Positions 18,878 through 31,900 of a stretch of 64,000 nt of DNA are shown here, piece after piece. The notes under the pieces are model-generated. The model searched no databases. It was not told where the DNA came from and saw nothing but the letters and a program-made list of their open reading frames with translations. Position 1 is the stretch's first letter. Every line of letters starts with the position of its first letter. Source of the DNA: Desmodesmus armatus (taxonomy: Eukaryota; Chlorophyta; Chlorophyceae; Sphaeropleales; Scenedesmaceae); contig VIIQ02000849.1 in NCBI GenBank assembly GCA_007449985.2, positions 99,080-163,079 on the forward strand, written 5' to 3'. The translations under genes and the position numbers were made by a program.

Positions 18878-21800
18878 ATGGTGCAGCCAGCGCCCCCTGG
18901 CCGCCCCCTCAGGGTGGCAGTAGTCAACGTCAACGGCCTCAATGCCATCCCACGGCAACTGGAGGTTTTCGCGTGGCTGCAATCGGAGCAGGTAGACGTC
19001 GCCCTGCTGTCTGAAACCCACTGCACGGATGCTAACCAGGCCCAACAGTGGGTGCAGCAGGGCGCAGGGCCGGGTAGACCGTGGCGGGGCATGGGCTTCT
19101 GGTGCAACCAGCGCCAACAGGGGGGGAGGGCAGCGGGAGGAGTGGGTGTCTTGCTGTCACAACGGGTAGTGGGGGAGGCAGCAAAGGAGCCTCAAGTCAT
19201 AAGTGAGGTGCAGCGGCCGGACGGGGTGACGGTAGCAGCCCAGGGCACGGAAGGGGTGGCAGCAGTGGGAGGGCTGCTGGCGGATTTCTACGATCCTGCC
19301 AAGGGCGGCCTGTTCTCCTGCCATCCGACCGACCAGCAACAGCAGGATGTGATGCTGGCAGCAATAGATAAGCAGCTAGACGAGCAACATCAGCAGCAGT
19401 GCAGCGGGGAAGGGGAGGAGGGTACCCTGACAGGGCAGGAGGTGCAAGCGGCACTGGCCAGCTTGCCCCGGGCAAGGCCCCTGGCAGCGACGGGCTCACC
19501 TATGAGTTCTACACTGCCATGTGGGAGGTGGTGGGGCAGCCCCTGGTGGCAGCCTTCAACTACAGCTTCCAGCAGCCGGCGCTGCGGCTGTCCGAGTCGC
19601 AGCGGCTGGGCCTGATCGCCCTGATCTACAAGGGGGGTGGCAAGCCCAAAGCCGACCCTGCCAGCTATAGGCCCATCACCCTCTTAAACTGCGACCTCAA
19701 GATCATCGCCAAGGTGATGGTGCACAGGTTTGGGCCAGCTTGCGCCAGCGTCATAGACCCCACACAGACAGCGTTCGTGCCGGGGCGCGACATTGCAGAC
19801 AACGTGCTGCTGCACCTGGAGGAAATCGACTACCTTCAGGAGGTGCAGCGGCCGGGCTGCATTGTCTTTTTAGACTTTGAGAAAGCCTACGACCGCCTCA
19901 ACAGGGGGTGGTTGTTGCGCTGCATGGAGGCCATGGGGTTCCCTGAGAGCAGCAGGCGCTGGGTGCGCCTGCTGCTGGAGGGCACAGTAGGGCAGATAGT
20001 GTTCAATGGCGGCCACCGCAGCAGGGTGTTTGACATCCCTTCAGGCTGCGCGCAGGGCAGCCCCCTCAGCCCGCTTCTGTATGTCATAGCAGCACAGCCG
20101 CTAGCAGCCCGCTGCCGGCAGCTGCAGCGGGAGGGCAGGATCACCAGCATCAGCCTTCCTGACAGCCACGGCCCTGCGCCCTGCTGCCACCAGCACGCAG
20201 ACGACACCACCCTGCACGCGGCTGCACCAGCCGATGTGGGCACCTTGCTGCAGCAGGCGGTGGCGCCGTTCTGTGCAGCCAGCGCAGCCAAGCTTAACGT
20301 TGACAAGAGCCGAGGTATGGGGCTAGTACTTCACAGCGGGTTGCAGGGTTTGGATGCAGCGACGGGGGTACAGTTTGTTAACACGACAGACACCCCTATC
20401 AAGCATCTGGGCATACTCCTATCGGTCAGGGGGGCGACAGCCTTTGCCAGACAGCTTTTCCAGCAGCGGCTACACAGCATTGGGCGCCGGGCACGCACCT
20501 GGAGTAGGTACGACCTCACCCTGCTGGGCAGGTGTGAAGTCGCCCGGCAGGTGCTGGCCTCCTGCTTGGTGTACCATGCGCAGTTTGTGCCAGTGCCTGC
20601 CGACCTCATGCGCCTTATCCAGCGGCGCATCTCCGCCTTTGTGCTGGGGTTGGGGTGTATCCGCAACACCGACGACCGGCAGCTGCGATGGCGCCCAGCT
20701 CAGCAGGTGGCCAGCCTGCAGGCCAAGCAGGGTGGCATCGCCTGCGTGGATGTGCAGGCGCACGTCACCGCCATGCAGGCAAAGGTCATGGCAGCACTGC
20801 TGCACCCGCACAGGCACGCATGGAAGCAGTTCATGCGGGCGAACCTGGACCGTGCAGCGCCGGGGGGGGGGAGCGGCTGCTGCTGCAGCAGCACTCCTCT
20901 GGACAGGCAGCAGCAGCACAGCGGCGGCGCCTCAGCGCTAGGCATGCAGCACACATTGCAGCGTTTCAGGCGCTGGGGCTGCACAGGAGGGTCTCCCACG
21001 AGGGCATGACAGTCGAGCAGATACAACTGGAGCCAGTCATAGGGAACTACAGCGTGGCCAGCGCTGTCACAGGTGGGCTGTTCACCTCTGTCCCCAGCTT
21101 GCCCAGCACTCTGGTGCCCCGCCTGACGGGCACAACCCTTGGGCAGGTGGCGCCACGGCTGGCCTTTGTGCCAGCTACTGACGGCCTCGTGCTGCCAGAG
21201 GCATGGCAAGCGACTCTGCAGGCGCCAGCGCAGCCGCAGTGGCGCTTGGACCCACAGCGCAGGTGGGCTCGGCAGCAGGGCGAGGATGCAGCCCATTGGT
21301 ATGACGTGCAGCAGGACGGCAGCCTCCGCTGCCTCGACGCAGAGCCGGACCTGCCACCGGACACGCAGCTGTCGCCGTGCCAGCCGCAGCATCACCACTG
21401 CCGACCAGATGGCAGCGTATGATGCCCCCTGGATGCACGCCAGCCCAGCTCGCCAGCATGTCCGGCAGCGAGTGACAGACAGGGCAGCTACAGCAGCAGG
21501 GTCGCAGCCGACAGCCTGGCGACAACAGTAGGACTTGCAGCACGTCGCTGCCCCTGCTGTGGATGACAGCAAGGACCCTCTGGAGCGGGGCCTGACGCCT
21601 GCTGCACCAGCCGACTCAGACTGGATGGCAGCATACCGCCGGGCTGCTGACAAGCGCCTGCCGCGGCCGCTGAGGGTCTTTGGGTGGCAGATGCTCCATG
21701 CAGCCGTCATGGTTGGGGGCTGTAGGGTGTATGCTGCCACTAACATGCAGGAGTTGCTGAGGTGCTGCTGCCCGCAACCGCAGTGCCAACCGGGGCAGCA

Positions 21801-22390
21801 GCACCCTCCACAGCCGCAACAGCAGCAACACCTGGGCCAGGCTGGGGGGGTGCAACACCAGCAACAGCAGCAGGGACAAGTTGGGGAGGGAGGGCTGCTG
21901 CAGCCGCCGCCAACGCAGGCAGGCATGCTGCAGCAAGGGCAAGGTGGGGGCGGGGAAACACCCCAGCAGCAGCAGCGCAGCCAGGGTGGCGGTGGGGAAA
22001 CACATCGGCAACTGCCACAGCAGCAGCAGCAGCTCCAGCAGCAATTGCAGGCTCCAGCTCCGAGCCCGGACAGCTACCAGCTCGAGTCTCTGTCCCACCT
22101 CTTTGTGCAGTGCCCGGTGGCAGTGGCCGTATGGGCGTGGTTTGCGCAGGTGTGGCACAGGGTGCAGCCAGGGAAAACGGTAGACTTTAGCAGCACCCGC
22201 ATCCTATTGCTAGATGACAGCTCGTCATGACAGCATCCGCCTGAACTCTGGGGTGCCTTTATCTTGGCTCCGGGGCCGCAACCCTGAGCTGCTGCCGGAG
22301 CGGTTCGCCGCCAAATGGCAGCAGCCGGGGGTGCTGTACGCAGTGGGGGATGGCACTGGGCCCCGCCTTGTGCTGCCAGGGGATGCTTGA
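18878..22390 (+). pseudogene. LINE A ORF2 copy 1 (endonuclease-RT), heavily broken
   Basis: It starts MVQPAPPGRPLRVAVVNVNG, and VDVALLSETH marks an APE-type endonuclease N-terminus. At ~19178 the sequence jumps into the linker before RT, removing the rest of the endonuclease. RT motifs follow (GSDGLTYEFY, FLDFEKAYDRL, QHADDTTL). Further lesions are a one-G loss at ~19470, a G-run shift at ~20865, a ~380-bp deletion at ~21380, an in-frame TAG at ~21530 and a deletion near 22205 that removes the region after the zinc domain. The C-terminal frame resumes with LNSGVPLSWLRGRNPELL-like sequence. Confidence 0.85.
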
Positions 22391-22962
22391 TGGGCCTCTT
22401 TTGGGGTGGGGATCCCTGGACGAGGCATTTTGGGGCCACCAAAACATACAATCTACAAAAAAAGGGGGTGGGCTTATCCTGTTGCGATGCAGTAGGGATG
22501 GGGGTTGGGGTTTGGTTTCAGCCTTATTGGTGAGTGGTTTGTGCATACTTTGGGGGGCAGGTTCATGCTACCAGCCAAGGTTGGTGTGTGCACCCCGGCA
22601 GGGGGTGCTAGTGACTTAGACCTTGTGCCGCCTTGCGCGGCGTTCCGATCGAGGTGAGTTTAGTAGCCGTGTGGTGTCGCCATGCTTTTGTATAGTTTCT
22701 GCTGTACCGCCTGCGTGACAGCCAGCAGTGACTATCGTAGACAATTTGCGGGTGCGTGGTGGAGCCCTGGTGTCTGCTTTCAGCAGGCTGCGCTGCAATG
22801 CGCCGCTCATTTGACCATGTGGTGAGGGTGGTGGCTTGCCCCTTCACAGGGTGGCGCCGGTCAGGTTGCGCCATCCTCTTGCCAGAGCCTTTGAGGGGTG
22901 GCTTTTGTTGCTTGACTCCGCTCTTGTAACCTGCTCACCCAGGAAAAAAAAAAGAAAAAAAA
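22388..22962 (+). mobile_element. LINE A 3'UTR with the conserved ~200-bp tail and poly(A)
   Basis: After the ORF2 stop the 3'UTR includes AACATACAATCTAC and then the tail from about 22747 (GGGTGCGTGGTGGAGCCCTG) to TGTAACCTGCTCACCC and A-rich sequence. The last ~200 bp is shared with LINE B and the tRNA-SINE. Confidence 0.85.
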
Positions 22963-25900
22963 TTGAGTCAGTGTGCGGCGCGTAGCGTCGGGTTGATGTC
23001 GGCGGCTGCCTCGTGATGGTGCGCAGCGGTGGTGGTGCGCAAAAATCATCTGGTGGGCTCTGATGAAAGACAAGAATAGTGTCTTCAAGCGTACCAACAT
23101 GCGTCCCAATTGAGTCAGTGTGCGGCGCGTAGCGTCGGGTTGATGTCGGCTGCTGCCGCGTGATGGTGCGCAGCGGTGGTGGTGCACAAAAATCATCTGG
23201 TGGGCTCTGATGAAAGACAAAAATAGTGTCTTCAAGCGTATCAACATGCACCCCTCTTGAGTCAGTGAAAAATATTGAGTCAGTGTGCGGCGCGTAGCGT
23301 TAGGTTGATGTCGGCGGCTGCCGCGTGCTGGTGCGCAGCGGTGGTGGTGCGCAAAAATCATCTGGTGGGCTCTGATGAAAGACAAAAATAGTGTCTTCAA
23401 GCGTACCAACATACACCCCAATTGAGTCAGTGTGCGGCGCGTCGCGTAGCGTCGGGTTGATGTCGGCGGCTACCGCGTGATGGTGTGCAGCGGTGGTTGT
23501 GCACAAAAATCATCTGGTGGGCTCTGATGAAAGACAAAAATAGTGTCTTCAAGCGTACCAACATGCACCCCAATTGAATCAGTGTGCGGAAAAAAAAATC
23601 AGTGTGCGGCGCGTAGCGACGGGTTGATGTCGGCGGCTGCCGCGTGATGGTGCGCAGCGGTGGTTGTGCACAAAAATCATCTGGTGGGCTCTGATGAAAG
23701 ACAAAAATAGTGTCTTCAAGCGTACCAACATGCACCGCAATTGAGTCAGTGTGCGGCGCGTAGCGTCGGGTTGATGTCGGCTGCTGCCGCGTGATGGTGC
23801 GCAGCGGTGGTGGTGCGCAAAAATCATCTGGTGGGCTCTGATGAAAGACAAAAATTGTGTCTTCAAGCGTACCAACATGCACCCCAATTGAGTCAGTGTG
23901 CGGCGCGTAGCGTCGGGTTGATGTCGGCGGCTGCCGCGTGATGGTGCGCAGCGGTGGTGGTGCGCCAAAATCATCTGGTGGGCTCTGATGAAAGACAAAA
24001 ATAGTGTCTTCAAGCGCACCAACATGCACCCCAATTGAGTCAGTGTGCGGCGCGTTGCGTAGCGTCGGGTTGATGTCGGCGGCTGCCGCGTGATGGTGTG
24101 CAGCGGTGGTTGTGCACAAAAATCATCTGGTGGGCTCTGATGAAAGACAAAAATAGTGTCTTCAAGCGTACCAACATGCACCCCTTATGAGTCAGTGAAA
24201 AATATTTTTTTTTCAGGGTGCGCAGCGGTGGTGGTGCGCAAAAATCATCTGGTGGGCTCTGATGGAAGACAAAAATAGTGTCTTCAAGCGTACCAACATG
24301 CACCCCAATTGAGTCAGTGTGCGGTGCGTAGCGTCGGGTTGATGTCGGCGGCTGCCGCGTGATGGTGCGCAGCGGTGGTGGTGCACAAAAATCATCTGGT
24401 GGGCTCTGACGAAAGACAAAAATAGTGTCTTCAATCGTATCAACATGCACCCCAATTGAGTCAGTGAAAAATATTGAGTCAGTGTGCGGTGCGTAGCGTC
24501 GGGTTGATGTCGGCGGCTGCCGCGTGATGGTGCGCAGCGGTGGTGGTGCGCAAAAATCATCTGGTGGGCTCTGATGAAAGACAAAAATAGTGTCTTCAAG
24601 CGTATCAACATGCACCCCTTATGAGTCAGTGAAAAATATTTTTTTTTCAGGGTGCGCAGCGGTGGTGGTGCGCAAAAATCATCTGGTGGGCTCTGATGAA
24701 AGACAAGAATAGTGTCTTCGAGCGTACCAACATGCACCCCAATTGAGTCAGTGTGCGGCGCGTAGCGTCGGGTTGATGTCGGCTGTTGCCGCGTGATGGT
24801 GCGCAGCGGTGGTGGTGCGCAAAAATCATCTGGTGGGCTCTGATGAAAGACAAAATAGTGTCTTCAAGCGTACCAACATGCACCGCAATTGAGTCAGTGC
24901 GCGGCGCGTAGCGTCGGGTTGATGTCGGCGGCTGCCGCGTGATGGTGCGCAGCGGTGGTGGTGCGCCAAAATCATCTGGTGGGCTCTGATGAAAGACAAA
25001 AATAGTGTCTTCAAGCGTACCAACATGCACCCCAATTGAGTCAGTGTGCGGCGCGTAGCGTCGGGTTGATGTCGGCGGCTGCCACGTGATGGTGCGCAGC
25101 GGTGGTGGTGCGCAAAACCATCTGGTGGGCTCTGATGAAAGACAAAAATAGTGTCTTCAAGCGTATCAACATGCACCCCTTATGAGTCAGTGAAAAATAT
25201 TTTTTTTCAGGGTGCGCAGCGGTGGTGGTGCGCAAAAATCATCTGGTGGGCTCTGATGAAAGACAAGAATAGTGTCTTCGAGCGTACCAACATGCACCCC
25301 AATTGAGTCAGTGTGCGGCGCGTAGCGTCGGGTTGATGTCGGCTGTTGCCGCGTGATGGTGCGCAGCGGTGGTGGTGCGCAAAAATCATCTGGTGGGCTC
25401 TGATGAAAGACAAAAATAGTGTCTTCAAGCGTATCAACATGCACCCCTCTTGAGTCAGTGAAAAATATTGAGTCAGTGTGCGGCGCGTAGCGTCGGGTTG
25501 ATGTCGGCGGCTGCCGCGTGCTGGTGCGCAGCGGTGGTGGTGCGCCAAAATCATCTGGTGGGCTCTGATGAAAGACATGAATAGTGTCTTCGAGCGTACC
25601 AACATGCGTCCCAATTGAGTCAGTGTGCGGCGCGTAGCGTCGGGTTGATGTCGGCGGCTGCCGCGTGATGGTGCGCAGCGGTGGTGGTGCACAAAAATCA
25701 TCTGGTGGGCTCTGACGAAAGACAAAAATAGTGTCTTCAATCGTATCAACATGCACCCCAATTGAGTCAGTGAAAAATATTGAGTCAGTGTGCGGTGCGT
25801 AGCGTCGGGTTGATGTCGGCGGCTGCCGCGTGATGGTGCGCAGCGGTGGTGTTGCGCAAAAATCATTTGGTGGGCTCTGATGAAAGACAAAAAAAGTGTC

Positions 25901-28900
25901 TTCAAGCGTACCAACATGCACCCCAATTGAGTCAGTGTGCGGCGCGTAGCGTCGGGTTGATGTCGGCGGCTGCCGCGTGATGGTGCGCAGCGGTGGTGGT
26001 GCGCCAAAATCATCTGGTGGGCTCTGACGAAAGACAAAAATAGTGTCTTCAATCGTATCAACATGCACCTCAATTGAGTCAGTGAAAAATATTGAGTCAG
26101 TGTGCGGTGCGTAGCGTCGGGTTGATGTCGGCGGCTGCCGCGTGATGGTGCGCAGCGGTGGTGGTGCGCAAAAATCATCTGGTGGGCTCTGATGAAAGAC
26201 AAAAATAGTGTCTTCAAGCGTACCAACATGCACCCCAATTGAGTCAGTGTGCGGCGCGTAGCGTCGGGTTGATGTCGGCTGCTGCCGCGTGATGGTGCGC
26301 AGCGTTGGTGGTGCGCAAAAATCATCTGGTGGGCTCTGATGAAAGACAAAAATAGTGTCTTCAAGCTTACCAACATGCACCCCAATTGAGTCAGTGTGCG
26401 GCGCGTAGCGTCGGGTTGATGTCGGCGGCTGCCGCGTGATGGTGCGCAGCGGTGGTGGTGCGCAAAAATCATCTGGTGGGCTCTGATGAAAGACAAAAAT
26501 AGTGTCTTCAAGCGCACCAACATGCACCCCAATTGAGTCAGTGTGCGGCGCGTTGCGTAGCGTCGGGTTGATGTCGGCGGCTGCCGCGTGATGGTGCGCA
26601 GCGTTGGTGGTGCGCAAAAATCATCTGGTGGGCTCTGATGAAAGACAAAAATAGTGTCTTCAAGCTTACCAACATGCACCCCAATTGAGTCAGTGTGCGG
26701 CGCGTAGCGTCGGGTTGATGTCGGCGGCTGCCGCGTGATGGTGCGCAGCGGTGGTGGTGCGCCAAAATCATCTGGTGGGCTCTGATGAAAGACAAAAATA
26801 GTGTCTTCAAGCGCACCAACATGCACCCCAATTGAGTCAGTGTGCGGCGCGTTGCGTAGCGTCGGGTTGATGTCGGCGGCTGCCGCGTGATGGTGCGCAG
26901 CGGTGGTGGTGCACAAAAATCATCTGGTGGGCTCTGATGAAAGACAAAAATAGTGTCTTCAAGCGTATCAACATGCACCCCTTATGAGTCAGTGAAAAAT
27001 ATTTTTTTTCAGGGTGCGCAGCGGTGGTGGTGCGCAAAAATCATCTGGTGGGCTCTGATGAAAGACAAGAATAGTGTCTTCGAGCGTACCAACATGCACC
27101 CCAATTGAGTCAGTGTGCGGCGCGTAGCGTCGGGTTGATGTCGGCTGCTGCCGCGTGATGGTGCGCAGCGTTGGTGGTGCGCAAAAATCATCTGGTGGGC
27201 TCTGATGAAAGACAAAAATAGTGTCTTCAAGCGCACCAACATGCACCCCAATTGAGTCAGTGTGCGGCGCGTTGCGTAGCGTCGGGTTGATGTCGGCGGC
27301 TGCCGCGTGATGGTGCGCAGCGTTGGTGGTGCGCAAAAATCATCTGGTGGGCTCTGATGAAAGACAAAAATAGTGTCTTCAAGCTTACCAACATGCACCC
27401 CAATTGAGTCAGTGTGCGGCGCGTAGCGTCGGGTTGATGTCGGCGGCTGCCGCGTGATGGTGCGCAGCGGTGGTGGTGCGCCAAAATCATCTGGTGGGCT
27501 CTGATGAAAGACAAAAATAGTGTCTTCAAGCGCACCAACATGCACCCCAATTGAGTCAGTGTGCGGCGCGTTGCGTAGCGTCGGGTTGATGTCGGCGGCT
27601 GCCGCGTGATGGTGCGCAGCGGTGGTGGTGCACAAAAATCATCTGGTGGGCTCTGATGAAAGACAAAAATAGTGTCTTCAAGCGTATCAACATGCACCCC
27701 TTATGAGTCAGTGAAAAATATTTTTTTTTCAGGGTGCGCAGCGGTGGTGGTGCGCAAAAATCATCTGGTGGGCTCTGATGAAAGACAAGAATAGTGTCTT
27801 CGAGCGTACCAACATGCACCCCAATTGAGTCAGTGTGCGGCGCGTAGCGTCGGGTTGATGTCGGCGGCTGCCGCGTGATGGTGCGCAGCGGTGGTGGTGC
27901 GCAAAAATCATCTGGTGGGCTCTGATGAAAGACAAAAATAGTGTCTTCAAGCGTACCAACATGCACCCCAATTGAGTCAGTGTGCGGTGCGTAGCGTCGG
28001 GTTGATGTCGGCGGCTGCCGCGTGATGGTGCGCAGCGGTGGTGGTGCGCAAAAAATCATCTGGTGGGCTCTGATGAAAGACAAAAATAGTGTCTTCAAGC
28101 GCACCAACATGCACCCCAATTGAGTCAGTGTGCGGCGCGTAGCGTCAAGTTGATGTCGGCTGCTGCCGCGTGATGGTGCGCAGCGGTGGTGGTGCGCAAA
28201 AAATCATCTGGTGGGCTCTGACGAAAGACAAAAATAGTGTCTTCAATCGTATCAACATGCACCTCAATTGAGTCAGTGAAAAATATTGAGTCAGTGTGCG
28301 GTTCGTAGCGTCGGGTTGATGTCGGCGGCTGCCGCGTGATGGTGCGCAGCGGTGGTGGTGCGCCAAAATCATCTGGTGGGCTCTGATGAAAGACAAAAAT
28401 AGTGTCTTCAAGCGTACCAACATGCACCCCAATTGAGTCAGTGTGCGGCGCGTAGCGTCGGGTTGATGTCGGCTGCTGCCGCGTGATGGTGCGCAGCGGT
28501 GGTGGTGCGCAAAAATCATCTGGTGGGCTCTGATGAAAGACAAAAATTGTGTCTTCAAGCGTACCAACATGCACCCCAATTGAGTCAGTGTGCGGTGCGT
28601 AGCGTCGGGTTGATGTCGGCGGCTGCCGCGTGATGGTGCGCAGCGGTGGTGGTGCGCAAAAAATCATCTGGTGGGCTCTGATGAAAGACAAAAATAGTGT
28701 CTTCAAGCGCACCAACATGCACCCCAATTGAGTCAGTGTGCGGCGCGTAGCGTCGGGTTGATGTCGGCGGCTGCCGTGTGATGGTGCGCAGCGGTGGTGG
28801 TGCGCAAAAAATCATCTGGTGGGCTCTGATGAAAGACAAAAATAGTGTCTTCAAGCGCACCAACATGCACCCCAATTGAGTCAGTGTGCGGCGCGTTGCG

Positions 28901-31900
28901 TAGCGTCGGGTTGATGTCGGCGGCTGCCGCGTGATGGTGCGCAGCGGTGGTGGTGCGCAAAAATCATCTGGTGGGCTCTGATGAAAGACAAAAATAGTGT
29001 CTTCAAGCGTACCAACATGCACCCCAATTGAGTCAGTGTGCGGCGCGTAGCGTCGGGTTGATGTCGGCGGCTGCCGCGTGATGGTGCGCAGCGGTGGTGG
29101 TGCGCAAAAAATCATCTGATGGGCTCTGATGAAAGACAAAAATAGTGTCTTCAAGCGCACCAACATGCACCCCAATTGAGTCAGTGTGCGGCGCGTTGCG
29201 TAGCGTCGGGTTGATGTTGGCGGCTGCCGCGTGATGGTGCGCAGCGGTGGTGGTGCACAAAAATCATCTGGTGGGCTCTGATGAAAGACAAAAATAGTGT
29301 CTTCAAGCGTATAAACATGCACCCCTTATGAGTCAGTGAAAAATATTTTTTTTTCAGGGTGCGCAGCGGTGGTGGTGCGCAAAAATCATCTGGTGGGCTC
29401 TGATGAAAGACAAAAATAGTGTCTTCAAGCGTACCAACATGCACCCCAATTGAGTCAGTGTGCGGTGCGTAGCGTCGGGTTGATGTCGGCGGCTGCCGCG
29501 TGATGGTGCGCAGCGGTGGTGGTGCGCAAAAAATCATCTGGTGGGCTCTGATGAAAGACAAAAATAGTGTCTTCAAGCGCACCAACATGCACCCCAATTG
29601 AGTCAGTGTGCGGCGCGTAGCGTCAAGTTGATGTCGGCGGCTGCCGTGTGATGGTGCGCAGCGGTGGTGGTGCGCAAAAAATCATCTGGTGGGCTCTGAT
29701 GAAAGACAAAAATAGTGTCTTCAAGCGCACCAACATGCACCCCAATTGAGTCAGTGTGCGGCGCGTTGCGTAGCGTCGGGTTGATGTCGGCGGCTGCCGC
29801 GTGATGGTGCGCAGCGGTGGTGGTGCGCAAAAATCATCTGGTGGGCTCTGATGAAAGACAAAAATAGTGTCTTCAAGCGTACCAACATGCACCCCAATTG
29901 AGTCAGTGTGCGGCGCGTAGCGTCGGGTTGATGTCGGCGGCTGCCGCGTGATGGTGCGCAGCGGTGGTGTTGCTCAAAAAATCATCTGGTGGGCTCTGAT
30001 GAAAGACAAAAATAGTGTCTTCAAGCGCACCAACATGCACCCCAATTGAGTCAGTGTGCGGCGCGTTGCGTAGCGTCGGGTTGATGTCGGCGGCTGCCGC
30101 GTGATGGTGCGCAGCGGTGGTGGTGCACAAAAATCATCTGGTGGGCTCTGATGAAAGACAAAAATAGTGTCTTCAAGCGTATAAACATGCACCCCTTATG
30201 AGTCAGTGAAAAATATTTTTTTTTCAGGGTGCGCAGCGGTGGTGGTGCGCAAAAATCATCTGGTGGGCTCTGATGAAAGACAAAAATAGTGTCTTCAAGC
30301 GTACCAACATGCACCCCAATTGAGTCAGTGTGCGGCGCGTAGCGTCGGGTTGATGTCGGCGGCTGCCGCGTGATGGTGCGCAGCGGTGGTGGTGCACAAA
30401 AATCATCTGGTGGGCTCTGACGAAAGACAATTTTTTTTTTTTTTTGGAGTGAGCAAGTTACAAGAGCGAAGTCAAGCAACAGAAGCCACCCCTCAAAGCT
30501 CAGGCAAGAGGATGGCGCAACCTGGCAGGCACCACCCTGTGAGGGCGCAAGCCGACACCCCCACCACATGGTCTCACGGGCGGCACGTCGCAGTGCAGCC
30601 TGCCAAAAAGCAGACACCAGGACCCGACCATGCACCCGCAAAATGACGAGAGAAAAGCAACGGCAAAGGGACACAGCATGCGAGCAGCACAAAAGACAAA
30701 AATAGTGTCTTCAATCGTATCAACATGCACCTCAATTGAGTCAGTGAAAAATATTGAGTCAGTGTGCGGTGCGTAGCGTCGGGTTGATGTCGGCGGCTGC
30801 CGCGTGATGGTGCGCAGCGGTGGTGGTGCGCAAAAATCATCTGGTGGGCTCTGATGAAAGACAAAAATAGTGTCTTCAAGCGTACCGACATGCACCCCAA
30901 TTGAGTCAGTGTGCGGTGCGTAGCGTCGGGTTGATGTCGGCGGCTGCCGCGTGATGGTGCGCAGCGGTGGTGGTGCGCAAAAATCATCTGGTGGGCTCTG
31001 ATGAAAGACAAAAATAGTGTCTTCAAGCGTACCAACATGCACCGCAATTGAGTCAGTGTGCGGCGCGTAGCGTCGGGTTGATGTCGGCTGCTGCCGCGTG
31101 ATGGTGTGCAGCGGTGGTGGTGCGCAAAAATCATCTGGTGGGCTCTGATGAAAGACAAAAATAGTGTCTTCAAGCGTACCGACATGCACCCCAATTGAGT
31201 CAGTGTGCGGCGCGTAGCGTCGGGTTGATGTCGGCGGCTGCCGCGTGATGGTGCGCAGCGGTGGTGGTGCGCAAAAATCATCTGGTGGGCTCTGATGAAA
31301 GACAAAAATAGTGTCTTCAAGCGTACCAACATGCACCCCAATTGAGTCAGTGTGCGGCGCGTAGCGTCGGGTTGATGTCGGCGGCTGCCGCGTGATGGTG
31401 CGCAGCGGTGGTGGTGCGCAAAAATCATCTGATGGGCTCTGATGAAAGACAAAAATAGTGTCTTCAAGAGTACCAACATGCACCGCAATTGAGTCAGTGT
31501 GCGGCGCGTAGCGTCGGGTTGATGTCGGCTGCTGCCGCGTGATGGTGCGCAGCGGTGGTGGTGCGCAAAAATCATCTGGTGGGCTCTGATGAAAGACAAA
31601 AATAGTGTCTTCAAGCGTACCAACATGCACCCCAATTGAGTCAGTGTGCGGTGCGTAGCGTCGGGTTGATGTCGGCGGCTGCCGCGTGATGGTGCGCAGC
31701 GGTGGTGGTGCGCAAAAAATCATCTGGTGGGCTCTGATGAAAGACAAAAATAGTGTCTTCAAGCGCACCAACATGCACCCCAATTGAGTCAGTGTGCGGC
31801 GCGTAGCGTCAAGTTGATGTCGGCTGCTGCCGCGTGATGGTGCGCAGCGGTGGTGGTGCGCAAAAATCATCTGGTGGGCTCTGATGAAAGACAAAAATTG

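Larger units (their letters stand above)
16229..22962 (+). mobile_element. LINE A copy 1 (L1-like, 5' end to poly(A), degenerate)
   Basis: This element spans a 5'UTR (~16229-16787), ORF1 (16788-18877), ORF2 (18878 to ~22390) and a 3'UTR with the conserved tail and an A-rich end (22943-22962). The 5' end matches LINE A copy 2 at 34062. Internal deletions and frameshifts disable both ORFs. The 3' end abuts satellite array 1. Confidence 0.88.
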
